Origin: Azolla caroliniana
Lineage: Eukaryota; Polypodiophyta
Length of the DNA: 64,000 bases
Assembly: GCA_043228905.1 (NCBI GenBank)
Contig: JBHGNT010000015.1
Span: forward strand, 5,766,001 to 5,830,000
Reading direction: 5' to 3'
Below are positions 51,535-61,539 of the stretch, piece after piece. The translations under genes were made by a program, and so were the position numbers. How positions within the stretch are numbered: the stretch's first letter is position 1; every line of letters begins with the position of its first letter. The notes beneath the pieces are model-generated. The model made no database searches. It had not been told where the DNA came from and worked only from the letters and a program-made list of their open reading frames with translations.

Positions 51535-52100
51535 AACACCAATGGGCGTGAGTGACCATGTGCGGTCCTCATTGGAGACACGGACACCAATGGGTGAAGG
51601 AGTGCAAGTGAAGTGGTCGACGCGACTTCTTCTAATTATGAGAGGATAAATAGTCGAGGTTGACCCAAGACATGGCACAAACAGTACCGCTAGCGAGAAA
51701 CCCACGCAATCCCCACCATGAAAGTGAGTGGTTGTGACCCCCACTGAAACTAGAAGGTTAGCGATCGAAATCGGTCCTTGCCAACAGAAAGTGGCGCGAG
51801 ATTTGAACTATAACGAGAATGTAGTGCAAGCGAGCAATGATCCAATCCCCACCAGGAAAGTGAGCGGTTTTGACTCCCACCGGAACTAGGAAGGTGAGTG
51901 ATCGAAAGCACTCCTGACCGAAACCGCGATGCAAAATGATACCTAAAAATGATGACAAGTAGTGTTGATGATGGTAACTTTGGAAGCAAGGACGGTGATG
52001 ATGGTAACTCTAGAAGCAAAGGCGATAACAAAGACGGGTGGTGCTCCCAATTGGAAGGAATTCAAACTATCAAGAGTGCAAATCTTGTCATGATTGTTGT
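51535..52100. repeat. Unassigned stretch with internal direct repeats
   Basis: No coding frame recognised. Two imperfect copies of about 65 bp start CAATCCCCACCA (51708 and 51845) and share AAAGTGAG(T/C)GGTT and GATCGAAA. A second pair, GATGATGGTAACT(T/C)T, occurs near 51968 and 51998. It replaces the RT-to-RNase-H part expected of T5. Origin unknown. Confidence 0.55.
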
Positions 52101-52360
52101 CATGTCTGTGACATGCGACCCTATCTAGCTAGGGCCCAACATCGTATTCAGGTGTTGACTGACCACAAGAAACTCATCTTCTTCACCACCACTCGTATGT
52201 TGAATCGTAGGTAAGATCACTGGTCATTTTTCTCGCCAACTACAAGTTCGAAATCTTGTTTCGACCCTGCGTTCAACATAGGAAGGCGGATGCTCTCTCT
52301 CGGCGACCTGACTTTGCACTACGCCCAAGTGACGACACATATTCTTAGCAATCACATTGT
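52101..52360 (+). pseudogene. T5 RNase H C-terminal fragment
   Basis: Reads CDPYLARAQHRIQVLTDHKK, LIFFTTTRMLNRR and, after changes, the KADALSRRPDFAL region near 52275-52310. These are the standard end of gypsy RNase H leading to the integrase zinc domain. Confidence 0.8.
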
Positions 52361-53600
52361 TTATTGTGGCCCGATCAACTCCACATGTTTGCAACCTATA
52401 TGTTGCATGATGATTCCTTGCTCAACGAGATCGCACAAGCAACCACGTCGGACCCTTTCGCTACTGACATCATGGCGTGCCTCAACAACCCATCCCACGA
52501 AATGCAATGTTCGGATCTCAGTCACTTTACAACTCAAGATGGGCTACTCTATCGTAATCACCTCGTTTACGTACCAACTGGCACATGTCGCATCCGAGTA
52601 CTACAAACTTGCTACAATGATCCTCTTGTCGGACACTTTGGGGTCGCAAAAACGTAGGCGTTGCTGTCTCGAGGGTTTTGGTGGCCCCAACCTTGGAAAT
52701 TAGTCAAAGAAATTATTAAAACTAGTGACGTCTGTGCTAGCTCCAAAGCGGCTCACCATCATCCATACAACGTTCTACCCCCACTTCTAATTCCCAGTCG
52801 ACCTTGGGCATCTATTTCCATGGACTTTATCATCGACCTTCCTCGGGTCAATGAACATGACACGGCACTAGAGGTCGTTGATCGGTTTTCGAAGATGGTT
52901 GACTTTGTCTCATGTTTGAAAACCATTTCGGGGGAGGAAACAGAGCTGACCTTTTTCTGAAAAATGTCGTCTGATTACATGGTTTCCCTAAGTATGTCAC
53001 TTCTGATTGAGGTCCTCAATTTATCTCCCACTTCTGGCGCCGACTTCTACAGACATTCGAGACTTCTGTGAACTTGTCAACCGTGCACTACCCTCAAACT
53101 GATAGCCAAACTAAAAGAGTCAACCAAATCCTCGAACAATACCTTCGGTGTATAGTCAGCTACCAATAAGATGATTGGGTGGACTTCCTTGCCATGGCAG
53201 AATTTGCCTACAATAATAGTATCCATGCCTCAACTAAGGTTTCCCCATTCTTTGCAAACTACCCTATTCACCCTCATTTCAGCATTTCCATTTCGGAGAT
53301 TTCGGTCAATCCGTCGGCCGAGAGGCGTGCCCACACCTTACAAGATATCCATCGTCACATATCCCTTGAGCTCCGTGCCACTGACAAATAGTATAAAGCT
53401 CACGCTGACCGACATCGCTTGGTCACGCCAACCTTTGTAGTCGGTGACATGGTTTGGCTGCTATGTCGCCCCATTGCAACCACCCGTCCCTGTGCAAAGC
53501 TCAACTACAGAAAGCTAGGACCCTCCCTTATTCTCGAGCGCGTTAACCCAACGCCTTCCGGTTAGCGCTTGCCCCCACATTTCGGCTTCACAACGTTTTC
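52361..53600 (+). pseudogene. T5 integrase
   Basis: Zinc part 52580-52770: RVLQTCYNDPLVGHFGVAKT, GFWWPQPWKLVKEIIKTSDV, CASSKAAHHHPY; the first His is Tyr and one Cys is Ser. Core: PWASISMDFIIDLPRVNEHD (first Asp), TSD-stop-GPQFISHFW (second Asp), STVHYPQTDSQTKRVNQIL (the catalytic Glu reads Lys), DFLAMAEFAYNNSIHASTKV. C-terminal part: HADRHRLVTPTFVVGDMVWL, KLNYRKLGPSLILERVNP. Stops near 52960, 53010 and 53391. Inactive. Confidence 0.85.
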
Positions 53601-53830
53601 CATATCTCTGTCCTCGAACTCTACCATCCTTCTCGCATTCTGGGATGACAACCTCCTCCGCCGCCACCCGTGGAATTATCGACAGGTGAGGAGTGAGAGG
53701 TTGACCGGATTCTGGACTCCCACTTGCGTCGATGAAGACTTCAATACTTGGTCTTATGAAAATGTTACTCTCTTTCGGACGCCACATGGGAACCACTTAC
53801 ACATTCACAAAATGTGTCGGAGGTCGGAGG
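53601..53830 (+). pseudogene. T5 chromodomain remnant
   Basis: After the integrase a frame with stops reads EVDRILDSHLRR then RLQYLVL and KCYSLSDATWEPLTHSQN, the order (VDRILD...YLVLWKGY...TWEP) of the chromodomain of chromovirus gypsy integrases. In living relatives this domain binds histone marks and guides insertion to heterochromatin. Confidence 0.75.
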
Positions 53831-53889
53831 TAATGATACCCTCATAAACCGACCGCGGGTGTTAGAATGCATCCTTAGAAGGAGGATAA

Positions 53890-54290
53890 TGTCATAGACA
53901 TATGCCACAGAGGAAGGTATGGATTGAACCCAAGACCTCATGGTCTTTATTAGCCAACCCTACAAATTGAGCTACATATGCATCCTTGTACCAAATTGAA
54001 CTTCATGTAGTGTAGATTGAACTTTGGAAGTTCCTAGCTTGCATGCATCCTCATTTCTAGCTTGCACACATTCTCATGCATCCTCTATTGCATGAACCCT
54101 CATGCATTCTCAGATATTTCTAGCTGGCTTATATAGCCCTACCTTCTTATATAAATACTCAGGTGCACCTTGATTCTAATCAAGGTGAGGAACACCAGTT
54201 ACAGATTTTATAAGTTGAGTTCTTGTTCTTTTACTCTCTCTTGTTTTCTAGTCTTGTCTTCGTTGTGCTCTATTATACTTGTCCGTGACA
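53890..54290 (+). repeat. T5 3' LTR
   Basis: TGTCATAGACATATGCCAC to TTGTCCGTGACA, 401 bp, preceded by the polypurine tract AGAAGGAGGATAA (53876-53889). TATATAAATACTCAGG near 54151 is the likely TATA box. Ends differ from all other LTRs here. Confidence 0.92.
53904..53981 (-). repeat. tRNA-like segment inside the T5 3' LTR
   Basis: On the minus strand: TAGCTCAATTTGTAGGG (A-box-like, D-arm) then CTTGGGTTCAATCC (B-box-like, T-arm) at normal tRNA spacing. Only the B half remains in the 5' LTR. Cloverleaf pairing is imperfect, so it is a tRNA or SINE relic and not called as a tRNA gene. Confidence 0.55.
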
Positions 54291-54792
54291 CATCCACAAA
54301 TAAGGGTGAATGTAATACGCAATTGAGGTATTGACCTCCTATGCACACGACACGAATCACATATCAATATATGTCAAATGAGGTATTGACCTTATACACA
54401 TGTAAACGTTTTATACAACCAATTAATTACCACTACAACATCAATGAATCAATGGAAACATGTTCGCGTTCAGAAGTGGAAGGATAGGGAATTTTCCATT
54501 AGATTTTAGGGTTTTTTTAACCATCTCACAAAAAAAATGATACCTGTATCACATGTGCTCAAAGACTCAAAGGACAAGCTTAAAATATCACCATGTCATA
54601 AAATTGAAAATTCACAAAATTAGACAAATGGAAGAATTTTACAACATGTTTTTTATCATAAAAATAACAACTCATGTTGTTTATATAACAAACAATATTC
54701 ACAATGAGCGATTGATTTAAAAACAATTAAGCTTTATATCATTTGAGTTCTTACAAGCTTATACTGTTAACTGTTCATGCCAAAAAATTCAA
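54291..54792. other. A/T-rich DNA downstream of the transposase-like gene
   Basis: No gene. A near-repeat AATTGAGGTATTGACCT / AATGAGGTATTGACCTT occurs at about 54320 and 54378. Probably 3' flank of the minus-strand gene that ends at 54793. Confidence 0.4.
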
Positions 54793-57700
54793 TCAAGAGT
54801 TATTCCTCCCATACGAATCACTACTATAGAGCCTAGTATACAATGGTGATTCATCCTCTTCATCATCAGATGTACCAATCAAAACATTGTGTTCATCTAA
54901 AAGGAAATGTTGTGACTCCAAATCATGCGTAGAAGATCTGGTCTGCCTTCGATCTGAGAAGCCTCGTAGGCTTGGCAATTTCTCTTTTATTATGTCTATT
55001 GTTGACTTCCTTAAGCGTTCAGCTTTTGTTAGTGTAAAGTCGTGCACAATGATATCCACATCTTGCATGTCAAGGGTCAATGTGTTACGTATATTTCTTT
55101 TCTGCTTTCTATTTCCTCTTGATGTTGGGCATTCCATCATCTCCAATGTATACTTGACTGTAAATGCATTCTTGCTTTTTGTGCTATACCAATGCACCTT
55201 TGTAGACTTTAGCTAATTTTGGTTTTCATGCATCACCCTATCCAATACTTTACCAATCCAAAATTGGTGCCCCATGTCATTGTCATGGGCACGTGTGACA
55301 ATCAACATGCCAACCTTTATTTATTGCGTGTTTCCTTGCCAACAGGCTTCTACTGCTTTTGTCATCCTCAGTCCCACATAGATGTCTCTGTGTTGTGGAT
55401 GGAGCAAGTTGTCAAGATCCACATTCGTTGCACAAGGTGAAGTTTGAGAATTAGGCGTGTGTTGTACGGACCATGTAAATGGTATTTGCAAGGGCCAAAT
55501 ACTAGTGAAGTAATTATCAATAATTCCTTGTTGATCACTAAAGAACATGTCCCACCATGAGGCATCTTGTAGTCGAACATACTTCTTTGCATTATCAATG
55601 TGCTTCCTTTTGTCCTATAAGGCTTGCATCCGAAAATTCCTTTGTTCATCTACCAAATCACTGTGCATTTCCTTTTTAAACTCAATTGGCATTTGTTTTG
55701 CACCATGAATAGTAGTTACAGATGGCATATGAAGCAAGAGCTAGTAACCGCCTTCTGGCTCGCACTGTGGGGAGGATGAATATTGCTTTGCATGCAACAG
55801 TGTACAACCACTTATATCGTTTTTCTTTATGAAGAACACTGTTACCGGCCGGCAAAGGAGTCCAGAGTGGGAAACAGAGAGTTAATTAAGTAGTAGGAAT
55901 GTGGTTGTAATTATGCTATGAGTGTGGACGGACGGACCGGAAACGGTATGCCGTTCCGGATCCGGACCGATCCCGAATAGGTGCGGATGGCACCGTTTTG
56001 TAATACAGACCGGAAACCTATTTAAAGGCCCGGATACAATGTAATAGTTAGTGGTTAATTAATGAAAGCTTAAGCGTTGTTATCTCTCTCTGTTAATTGC
56101 CGTTCTGTCTTAATTGTTATATCTTACGCGTGTTATGAAAGAAGATCCTAATAAGTAACTTAATTAAGTCGGATTAAGCGTTGAAGTCTAATCTGGTTGC
56201 CGTAACACCCTTTGGTGAAGTGTCTCCCGTAGACACCCTGTGTTAGGTCATTGTCCGGCCCGAAGAGTTAACAAACACATGATTGAAGCTAATATTGTTT
56301 AATTGGGCTAACACTTTCACATTCTCCTCCCCAGCATCTGCTATGTATCTCTTAAAGTCGTATATCTCCTTTAAGTGGAGCAAATTCAGATGTGGCGTAT
56401 ATGCATCACAAATGACGTCACAACTGTCTAGAGAATGTACTGAACATTTGATCAATATGGTCATGTGTGTGACCAACCAGAAGGAAGTTAACTTTAACTT
56501 TCCTAAACACTCCTTGTTCCACCAACATGCTCAAATATCTGAAGATAGTTGAATTCTTGTTCTCCTTAGCAGTGTTGTCCAATTGAATGTAGAGAATAGG
56601 GGGCAATGGGTGCCCCCAATTCATCAGAACACTTTGAATCACAGTAATTGTTAGATTGGGGTCGTTGTGGACATTCGGGTAAGTAATGAAGACATGAGGT
56701 TTAACTATCCCATTATAAGCCAAACAACCCACCAAGTGCATCTGAACGAGACATTTGTCGTTGATGTCTTTCGGAAGCCTCCTAAGGTGAGGTAGACACG
56801 ATTTCTTCTAGTCCATACCGTCAATCATTAGACACATATATTGTTCTGGTTTCTTCATCGCCTTCTCTCTGTGGTGCATTGCTTTTTTGCGCTCCAGTGT
56901 TTGCGCTTCTCGATGGTCCTGTAACAATTGTTTATTGATGTTCTTCTGCTTTGTTGTTTTAGCACCTTAGTCATGCTGTTGAGGTTTGCACAAATAAAAC
57001 AATACCCCATGCGTAGTTTCTGAGGTATGCCAACGTTAGTGAATTGTGTTGACCACAATCTTGTGAACTGACTGTAGGTGACATATTTATCACTTGACAT
57101 TAACATATCCGATCTGTAAGCATCATATACTTCTCGTCGTGTGTAATTATCTGAAAGATGCAACCTATCGGTAGTTGGCATTACTTCACAATTAAGGTTG
57201 AAGTAGTTCTTCATCCAACGGATTGCATTTCTTCCGGATGCACCCTTCATACTTGGAACTTCACCGCCATCGACATTGAGATCACCATTGAGAACTCGTT
57301 GTTGCACTCTATGTAATCTCATGTTGCTAACACATAACGAAATCTTGAATGCCATTGTACAACATTGTAGTCCATAGAAGATATAATACTTAAATGAGAT
57401 CTTAATGTCGGAGAATATGTCCTTTACCATCTGCATCTTTGTTGCAAGATAAGTGTCTTGATCATCAGTAGTGAGTGAGAAATAGTATCACCTTAATGAC
57501 CGTAACTTATCCTTTCCAATAGCAGACATGCACCCACGTGCACAACAATCTTTGCTGATATCTACTCTGAGTTGGTTCTCAGATGTCACAAGGGCAAACC
57601 TATCTCGGTTGTTTCGATGTGGAACCCTCGTAAAATGCATAGGGCTTGCCGATTGGATTTCTTCTACACATACATTTGTTGGCTCATTTTGTTTGTTTAC

Positions 57701-57925
57701 TTTGGAATGTGAAACAACAACAACACTTGTGGGAGCTTGATTGTCATTCTCTTCATAGGTTAGATCCTCATTTCAGTTGTACGCATCAATCGAGAACTCA
57801 TGACTTAGGGCGATAGTTGATGGTGACTGAGTATTTGGTGACCACCCGCAATATTCTTCGACAAAAAAAGGTGATCCTATCGAAATCGGATATTCGTCCA
57901 CCGAAAATGGTGAGTTTTGGCTCAT
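54793..57925 (-). pseudogene. Decayed DUF7869/DDE-transposase-like gene
   Basis: Minus-strand gene, first ATG at 57925 (MSQNSPFSVDEYPISIGSPF). Then a Cys string CCARGCMSAIGKDKLRSLR followed by a stop (near 57487), FKISLCVSNMRLHRVQQRVL, MKNYFNLNCEVMPTTDRLHL, LRMGYCFICANLNSM, DGMDWKKSCLPHLRRLPKD, LYIQLDNTAKENKNSTIFRY, FLLVGHTHDHIDQMFSTFSR. The triad DGMD / QLDNT-x-ENKN / GHTH-x-(H/D)IDQ is that of DUF7869-type proteins, which resemble DDE transposases. The C-terminal part DMGHQFWIGKVLDRV and KVHWYSTKSKNAF to 54793 is left of a solo LTR. Frameshifts follow FSTFSRQL. Family name from memory, medium certainty. Confidence 0.68.
55840..56273 (+). mobile_element. Solo LTR of the T1 family
   Basis: TGTTACCGGCCGGCAAAGG to GAAGAGTTAACA, 434 bp, flanked by the perfect 5-bp repeat AACAC (55835-55839, 56274-56278). 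TATTTAAAGG near 56019 sets plus orientation. It aligns in reverse with the split T1 LTR at 6641-7892. It interrupts the DUF7869-like gene; loss of the internal region by LTR-LTR recombination is the usual explanation. Confidence 0.95.
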
Positions 57926-58165
57926 TTTCTCAACCTCCGAAGATTTTGTCAAACGATTCACTATTGTTCAAATGAGGTGTTGTTGTACAATATAAGAGAG
58001 CATATAACAAATGACTGAAGCTAAACACATACCTATAAATATAGAAATATAATTTAAGACAAAGCACATTATATATATAAATATTTTTATTATAACTATA
58101 CATAACTAACTAACTATATAACTATATGAGGTCAAGTTATTACTAACCACACCTAATATTTTGTG
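57926..58165. promoter_or_regulatory. Spacer between divergent gene starts
   Basis: 240 bp, A/T rich with ATATATAAATATTTTTATTA near 58071-58090, between the minus-strand DUF7869-like ATG (57925) and the plus-strand TATA box at 58168. A shared promoter region is possible. No LTR or coding sequence. Confidence 0.35.
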
Positions 58166-58167
58166 CC

Positions 58168-58400
58168 CTATATATAACCGTGCTTTTTATTTTTTCCCCA
58201 CAAAGCATGAGAGAGAACACGACAGCGTAGAGCCCACAAACGTATCAAACCAACGAGCGAGAGAGGAGAGCGTACAACCAACAAGCGTGAAAATCCACGA
58301 GCGAGAGAGGAGAGCCTCACCGCCGCAGCGACAACGCAGAAGACAACACCACCACCGCAGCAACCATGTCTTCGAAGAAGATATCCCGATTGGATTCTAG
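58168..58400 (+). CDS. Candidate promoter, 5' UTR and first exon of an unknown gene
   Basis: CTATATATAA at 58168-58177, a purine-rich leader with ACGAGCGAGAGAGGAGAGC repeated twice (58254 and 58297), ATG in good context (CAACCATGTC) at 58366, a short frame MSSKKISRLDSR, then AG|GTACGAAACCC at 58400/58401, a good plant splice donor. If unspliced the frame goes on about 40 codons into the palindrome array. No downstream exon could be recognised before C9. The coding part would be 58366-58400. It may be a host gene, the second gene of a DNA transposon, or chance. Confidence 0.3.
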
Positions 58401-58482
58401 GTACGAAACCCTAATCTGTACAGACACCGTCTCCTTCATATCGTTCTCCCTGTATGGAAATCTGAGCACCCCTTTAGACCCA

Positions 58483-58915
58483 AACTCGATACTTGGTATC
58501 GAGTTTCTCTACCGTTAGACGAAAACTCGATACTTGGTATCGAGTTGCTTCCCCTTTAGACCACAACTCGATACCAAGTATCGAGTTGCTCTGCCTTTAG
58601 ACCCCAACTCGATACAATGTATCGAGTTTCTCTACTCCTTGGCCCCAACTCGATACTAGGTATTGAGTTGCTACCCCTATGTATACAAACTCGATACCAA
58701 GTATCGAGTTAAAGCCCATATGTGGAACAACTCGATAACATGTATTGAGTTTGTATACATATGGGCCCGAACTCGATACCAAGTATCGAGTTGAAGCCCA
58801 TATGTGGAACAACTCGATAACAAGTATCGAGTTTGTATACATATGGGCCCGAAACCAATACCAAGTATCGAGTTTCTATACATAGGGGTAGCAACTCCAT
58901 ACTTGGTATCGAGTT
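58483..58915. repeat. Array of 11 palindromes at exact 41-bp spacing
   Basis: Eleven 22-23-bp palindromes with half-site AACTCGATAC and its complement GTATCGAGTT start at 58483, 58524, 58565, 58606, 58647, 58688, 58729, 58770, 58811, 58852 and 58893, always 41 bp apart, with 18-bp spacers. Most centres are CAA or TTG. Later spacers repeat: 58711 resembles 58793 and 58752 resembles 58834, an 82-bp higher-order unit, and the 58670 spacer is close to the reverse complement of the 58875 spacer. No coding sense. Confidence 0.97.
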
Positions 58916-59117
58916 GGTATACATATGTGCTACAATTTACATGTTTATTGTCCTATAATACTAGATCGGGCATAAAAATCAAAGCTTTTTAGCTTTAGGT
59001 TTTAGATGTTATTTTGGAAATTTTAAGCCAAATGACCCATTTTAGGCATACAAATAACCTGATGAAGTCTTTCTAAAACTCATAGTGCCAATTTCCTAAG
59101 TCTCCCTATTTTATTAT
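58916..59117. other. Spacer between the array and C9
   Basis: A/T-rich sequence without a gene, LTR terminus or repeat that I can recognise. The C9 LTR starts at 59118. Confidence 0.5.
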
Positions 59118-59516
59118 TGTAAACGATTACTTGCGGAAGCGTTAGAAACAGAGAAACTAGGGAATACACAGGGTACGTGGGAGAGACAAAGAGAGCAGAA
59201 CGTAAAAGCTATATTCAAAAGCGATATATGCCTCTCTTCTTTACAATTGTACTCAGTAGCACTATTTATACAAGTCCTCATGGGACTGACAGAAGTACCG
59301 CGTACTTCAATGCTCACACGAGCTTCTGACATTTACTACGAGACTATAATTGCCTAGTAGTCTAAACTAATACTAGGCTTCCGGTTACCGATTGTACCCG
59401 ACTAACCGGCTCCCCAGCTCACCGGCTCTGTTGCTTGCCGGCTTACCGATCCGTCTCGCTTGCCAGCTCAGGCTTATTCAGCCGATCCGGCTCCAGTTGA
59501 TCTTGCCGCTTCAACA
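59118..59516 (-). repeat. C9 3' LTR
   Basis: TGTAAACGATTACTTGCGG to CTTGCCGCTTCAACA, 399 bp, same family as the C2 3' LTR but without the long GA run. Polypurine tract (minus GAGCTTGAGGGGGAG) follows at 59517-59535. Confidence 0.9.
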
Positions 59517-60480
59517 CTCCCCCTCAAGCTCAACTTGAGGTTGGATCCTAGTGTTAGTCTCTGTGGCAGTCGGTTCTTCCAACCGACTTCTCCTGGCGTC
59601 GCTACGCCTTGCTCGCGCTCCTCGTCCGGTCTGGTTCTGTTTGCCGCGACCCCTCTTGTTCTGCGCACCTCGACCTACTCGATCAATATGTCTGCTCAAT
59701 AGGCCCCTCTCAGCTCCTTCGCTGCTATGACTCTGGTGCTTATCGATCCGTTGGTTCCTCCGCGATGGCATCAACTTCCGCTACATCCATGTCTGCTTGG
59801 CCTTGAATTGATCCGATTCTTCTGAATTTGTCTTTTGAACCGAATCGACTGTCTCCGATTCGTTCCAGCTCTTGTCCGAATCGGTTGCTCTCGATTCATC
59901 TTCTGGTTCCAAGCCCTTCACCACATCGGACCATGTCTGGGTCTTGGCCTTCTTCCTTCGGTCGGCTCTATCCTTCTTGACTCTGCCACCTTCTATTCTT
60001 CCCTCACCGGCGTAATCGACAATCTCTTTGCCTTTGCCCGTTCCGGTGTCTTTGCTTGTTCTCCCCCTCAAGTGTGGCACGTCGAGATGTTGAACACCAA
60101 GCATTTCGGTGAAGTACTGCAACTTGTCTGATCTGAGTGTCTTGGTGAAGATGTCAGCTACTTGCCGATCCGTGTGAACATACCGTAGTTCAACTTCATT
60201 GCTTAGGACCCGCTCACGCACAAAGTGATAATGCACTTCTGTGTGCTTCGTGCGAGCATGGAACATAGGGTTCTTGGCGAGTTGCATGCTACTTATGTTG
60301 TCGCAATAGACCAAAATCGGAGTCGGTACCTCGATCCGTAAGTGTTGCAGCAGTCACCGAAGCTAGTTGGCTTTACAGGTGGCAATGGTAGTGCCCCGAT
60401 ACTCAGCCTCAGTGCTCGACAGAGCAACTGTTGGCTGTTTTTTGCTGCTCCACGCAACAATTGCGCTACCTAGGGAAAAC
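59517..60480 (-). pseudogene. C9 RNase H and conserved tail
   Basis: RNase [61 protein letters not shown]. The same frame (60314-59781) passes into the tail: HLRGRTSKDTGTGKGKEIVD, RVKKDRADRRKKAKTQ, TWSDVVKGLEPEDESRATDS, DKSWNESETVDSVQKTNSEE. A frame change gives the basic end MPSRRNQRIDKHQSHSSEG, NKRGRGKQNQTGRGARARRS. The order agrees with C2 and C4. The RNase H N-terminal part (60314-60480) is in other frames. Confidence 0.85.
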
Positions 60481-61196
60481 ATGTAACCAGAGGTTGATCA
60501 GAGATCTGATGCATCGTCGGCCCAGTCTGCATCCGTGTAACCGACGAGCTCTTCGGGTATACCGCGCCGGTATAACAGGCCCTGGTCCTTCGTGCCGCTG
60601 ACATACCGCAATATCCTTTGCGCGCATTGAAGGTGCTCCACGGTCGGCTTCTACATGAACTGACTTATCATTCCGACTGGATAGCTGATGTCAGGGCATG
60701 TGATAGTTAGGTAAATAAGGCTTCGGACAATTTGTTGGAACCGTTGCTCGTTGTAGGCCGGTTCGGAGTTGGGACGAAGCTTCTGGTTCTGGTCCAAGGG
60801 TGTGGAGACAGGTCGGCATTCTGTCATGCCAAACTTGTACAACATATTCAAGTCGTAATGTCGTTGTGAGAGCAATATACCGGAGTCGGACGTACACCGA
60901 TCTAACTCATCGTTGCCGAATTCAAATTCCTGCATCTTCTTCTTCCCCTTCTCTTTGCGCGTGAACCGTCTCCTCGGTTCCTTGTGCAGGGAGTGCATGG
61001 CACAGTCTCCACTACTCGCCGGTCCCTCATCGGACTAGTCAGATTGACTCAGTCTCTCGTTCGGCCCACTCAACCGGAACGATTCCGGACCCTCATCCTG
61101 AGTCCACGCTTCATCATCGTCTACCTGCGCCGGTTCAGAATTACTAGCCTCATCCATCGGCATCAGGTCATATTCGGAAGTCGGAGTCGGTAAGGA
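60481..61196 (-). pseudogene. C9 linker fused in frame to RT C-terminal part
   Basis: The frame 60998-60651 begins in the linker (LHKEPRRRFTRKEKGKKKMQ, EFGNDELDRCTSD) and goes on in frame as SGILLSQRHYDLNMLYKFGM, TECRPVSTPLDQNQKLRPNS and TCPDISYPVGMISQFM. The YNEYMAHHYAY linker end and the RT from WVYK to YVDD are missing, so more than 300 codons were lost without breaking the frame. Left of it, the RT-RNase H border is in other frames. Confidence 0.85.
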
Positions 61197-61539
61197 CTAC
61201 CATGATGCCGATTCATCAAACTCGAGATCTCGACTAACTTGGACCTGCTTTGTCTGGGGGTTATAACACTTATAACCCTTTTGCTCTTGAGCATAGCCGA
61301 CTAGGATGCATTTTTCCGATTTTGCATCCAGCTTCCACTGTTTCTCATCCGGTACATGCACAAATGCAATGCTACCGAAGATCTTAAGGTGTCTCAAATT
61401 CGGCTTCCGCCCGAAATACAGCTCGTGAGCTGACACCTTGTCACCGATCTGGTTCTGGATGTAGGCAGCCGTTCGGACTGCCTCTGCCAAGTAGAATTTG
61501 GGCATGCTCTTCTCCTCCAGCATTGCCCTTGTCACATCG
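61197..61539 (-). pseudogene. C9 integrase C-terminal part
   Basis: Open frame: TRAMLEEKSMPKFYLAEAVR, AAYIQNQIGDKVSAHELYFG, KPNLRHLKIFGSIAFVHVPD, KCILVGYAQEQKGYKCYNPQ, VQVSRDLEFDESASW. The catalytic core is absent because C10 inserted at 61540. Confidence 0.87.

Larger units (their letters stand above)
45585..54290 (+). mobile_element. T5: chromovirus-like Ty3/gypsy element containing C8
   Basis: 5' LTR (about 45585-45949), zinc knuckle, protease, RT, then copia C8 and a foreign stretch (47415-52100), then RNase H end, integrase, chromodomain remnant, polypurine tract and 3' LTR (53890-54290). The 5' end of the 5' LTR lacks about 10 bases, and no matching target repeat is visible. Gag N-terminal part is deleted: leader runs into the zinc knuckle. 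Confidence 0.82.
59118..61539 (-). mobile_element. C9: Ty1/copia element, RT catalytic part deleted
   Basis: Minus-strand relative of C2: 3' LTR (59118-59516), polypurine tract, tail, RNase H, RT C-terminal part, linker and integrase C-terminal part, cut at 61539 by the LTR of C10 inside the codons for VTRAMLEEKS. Sequence is closer to C2 than to C4 (tail and LTR). Confidence 0.85.

Noticed and set aside
58483-58915. CRISPR-like regular repeat/spacer array
   Set aside because: Repeats are palindromes with short, partly repeated spacers in a clearly eukaryotic retroelement context; no cas-like gene is present. Kept as a palindrome array only.
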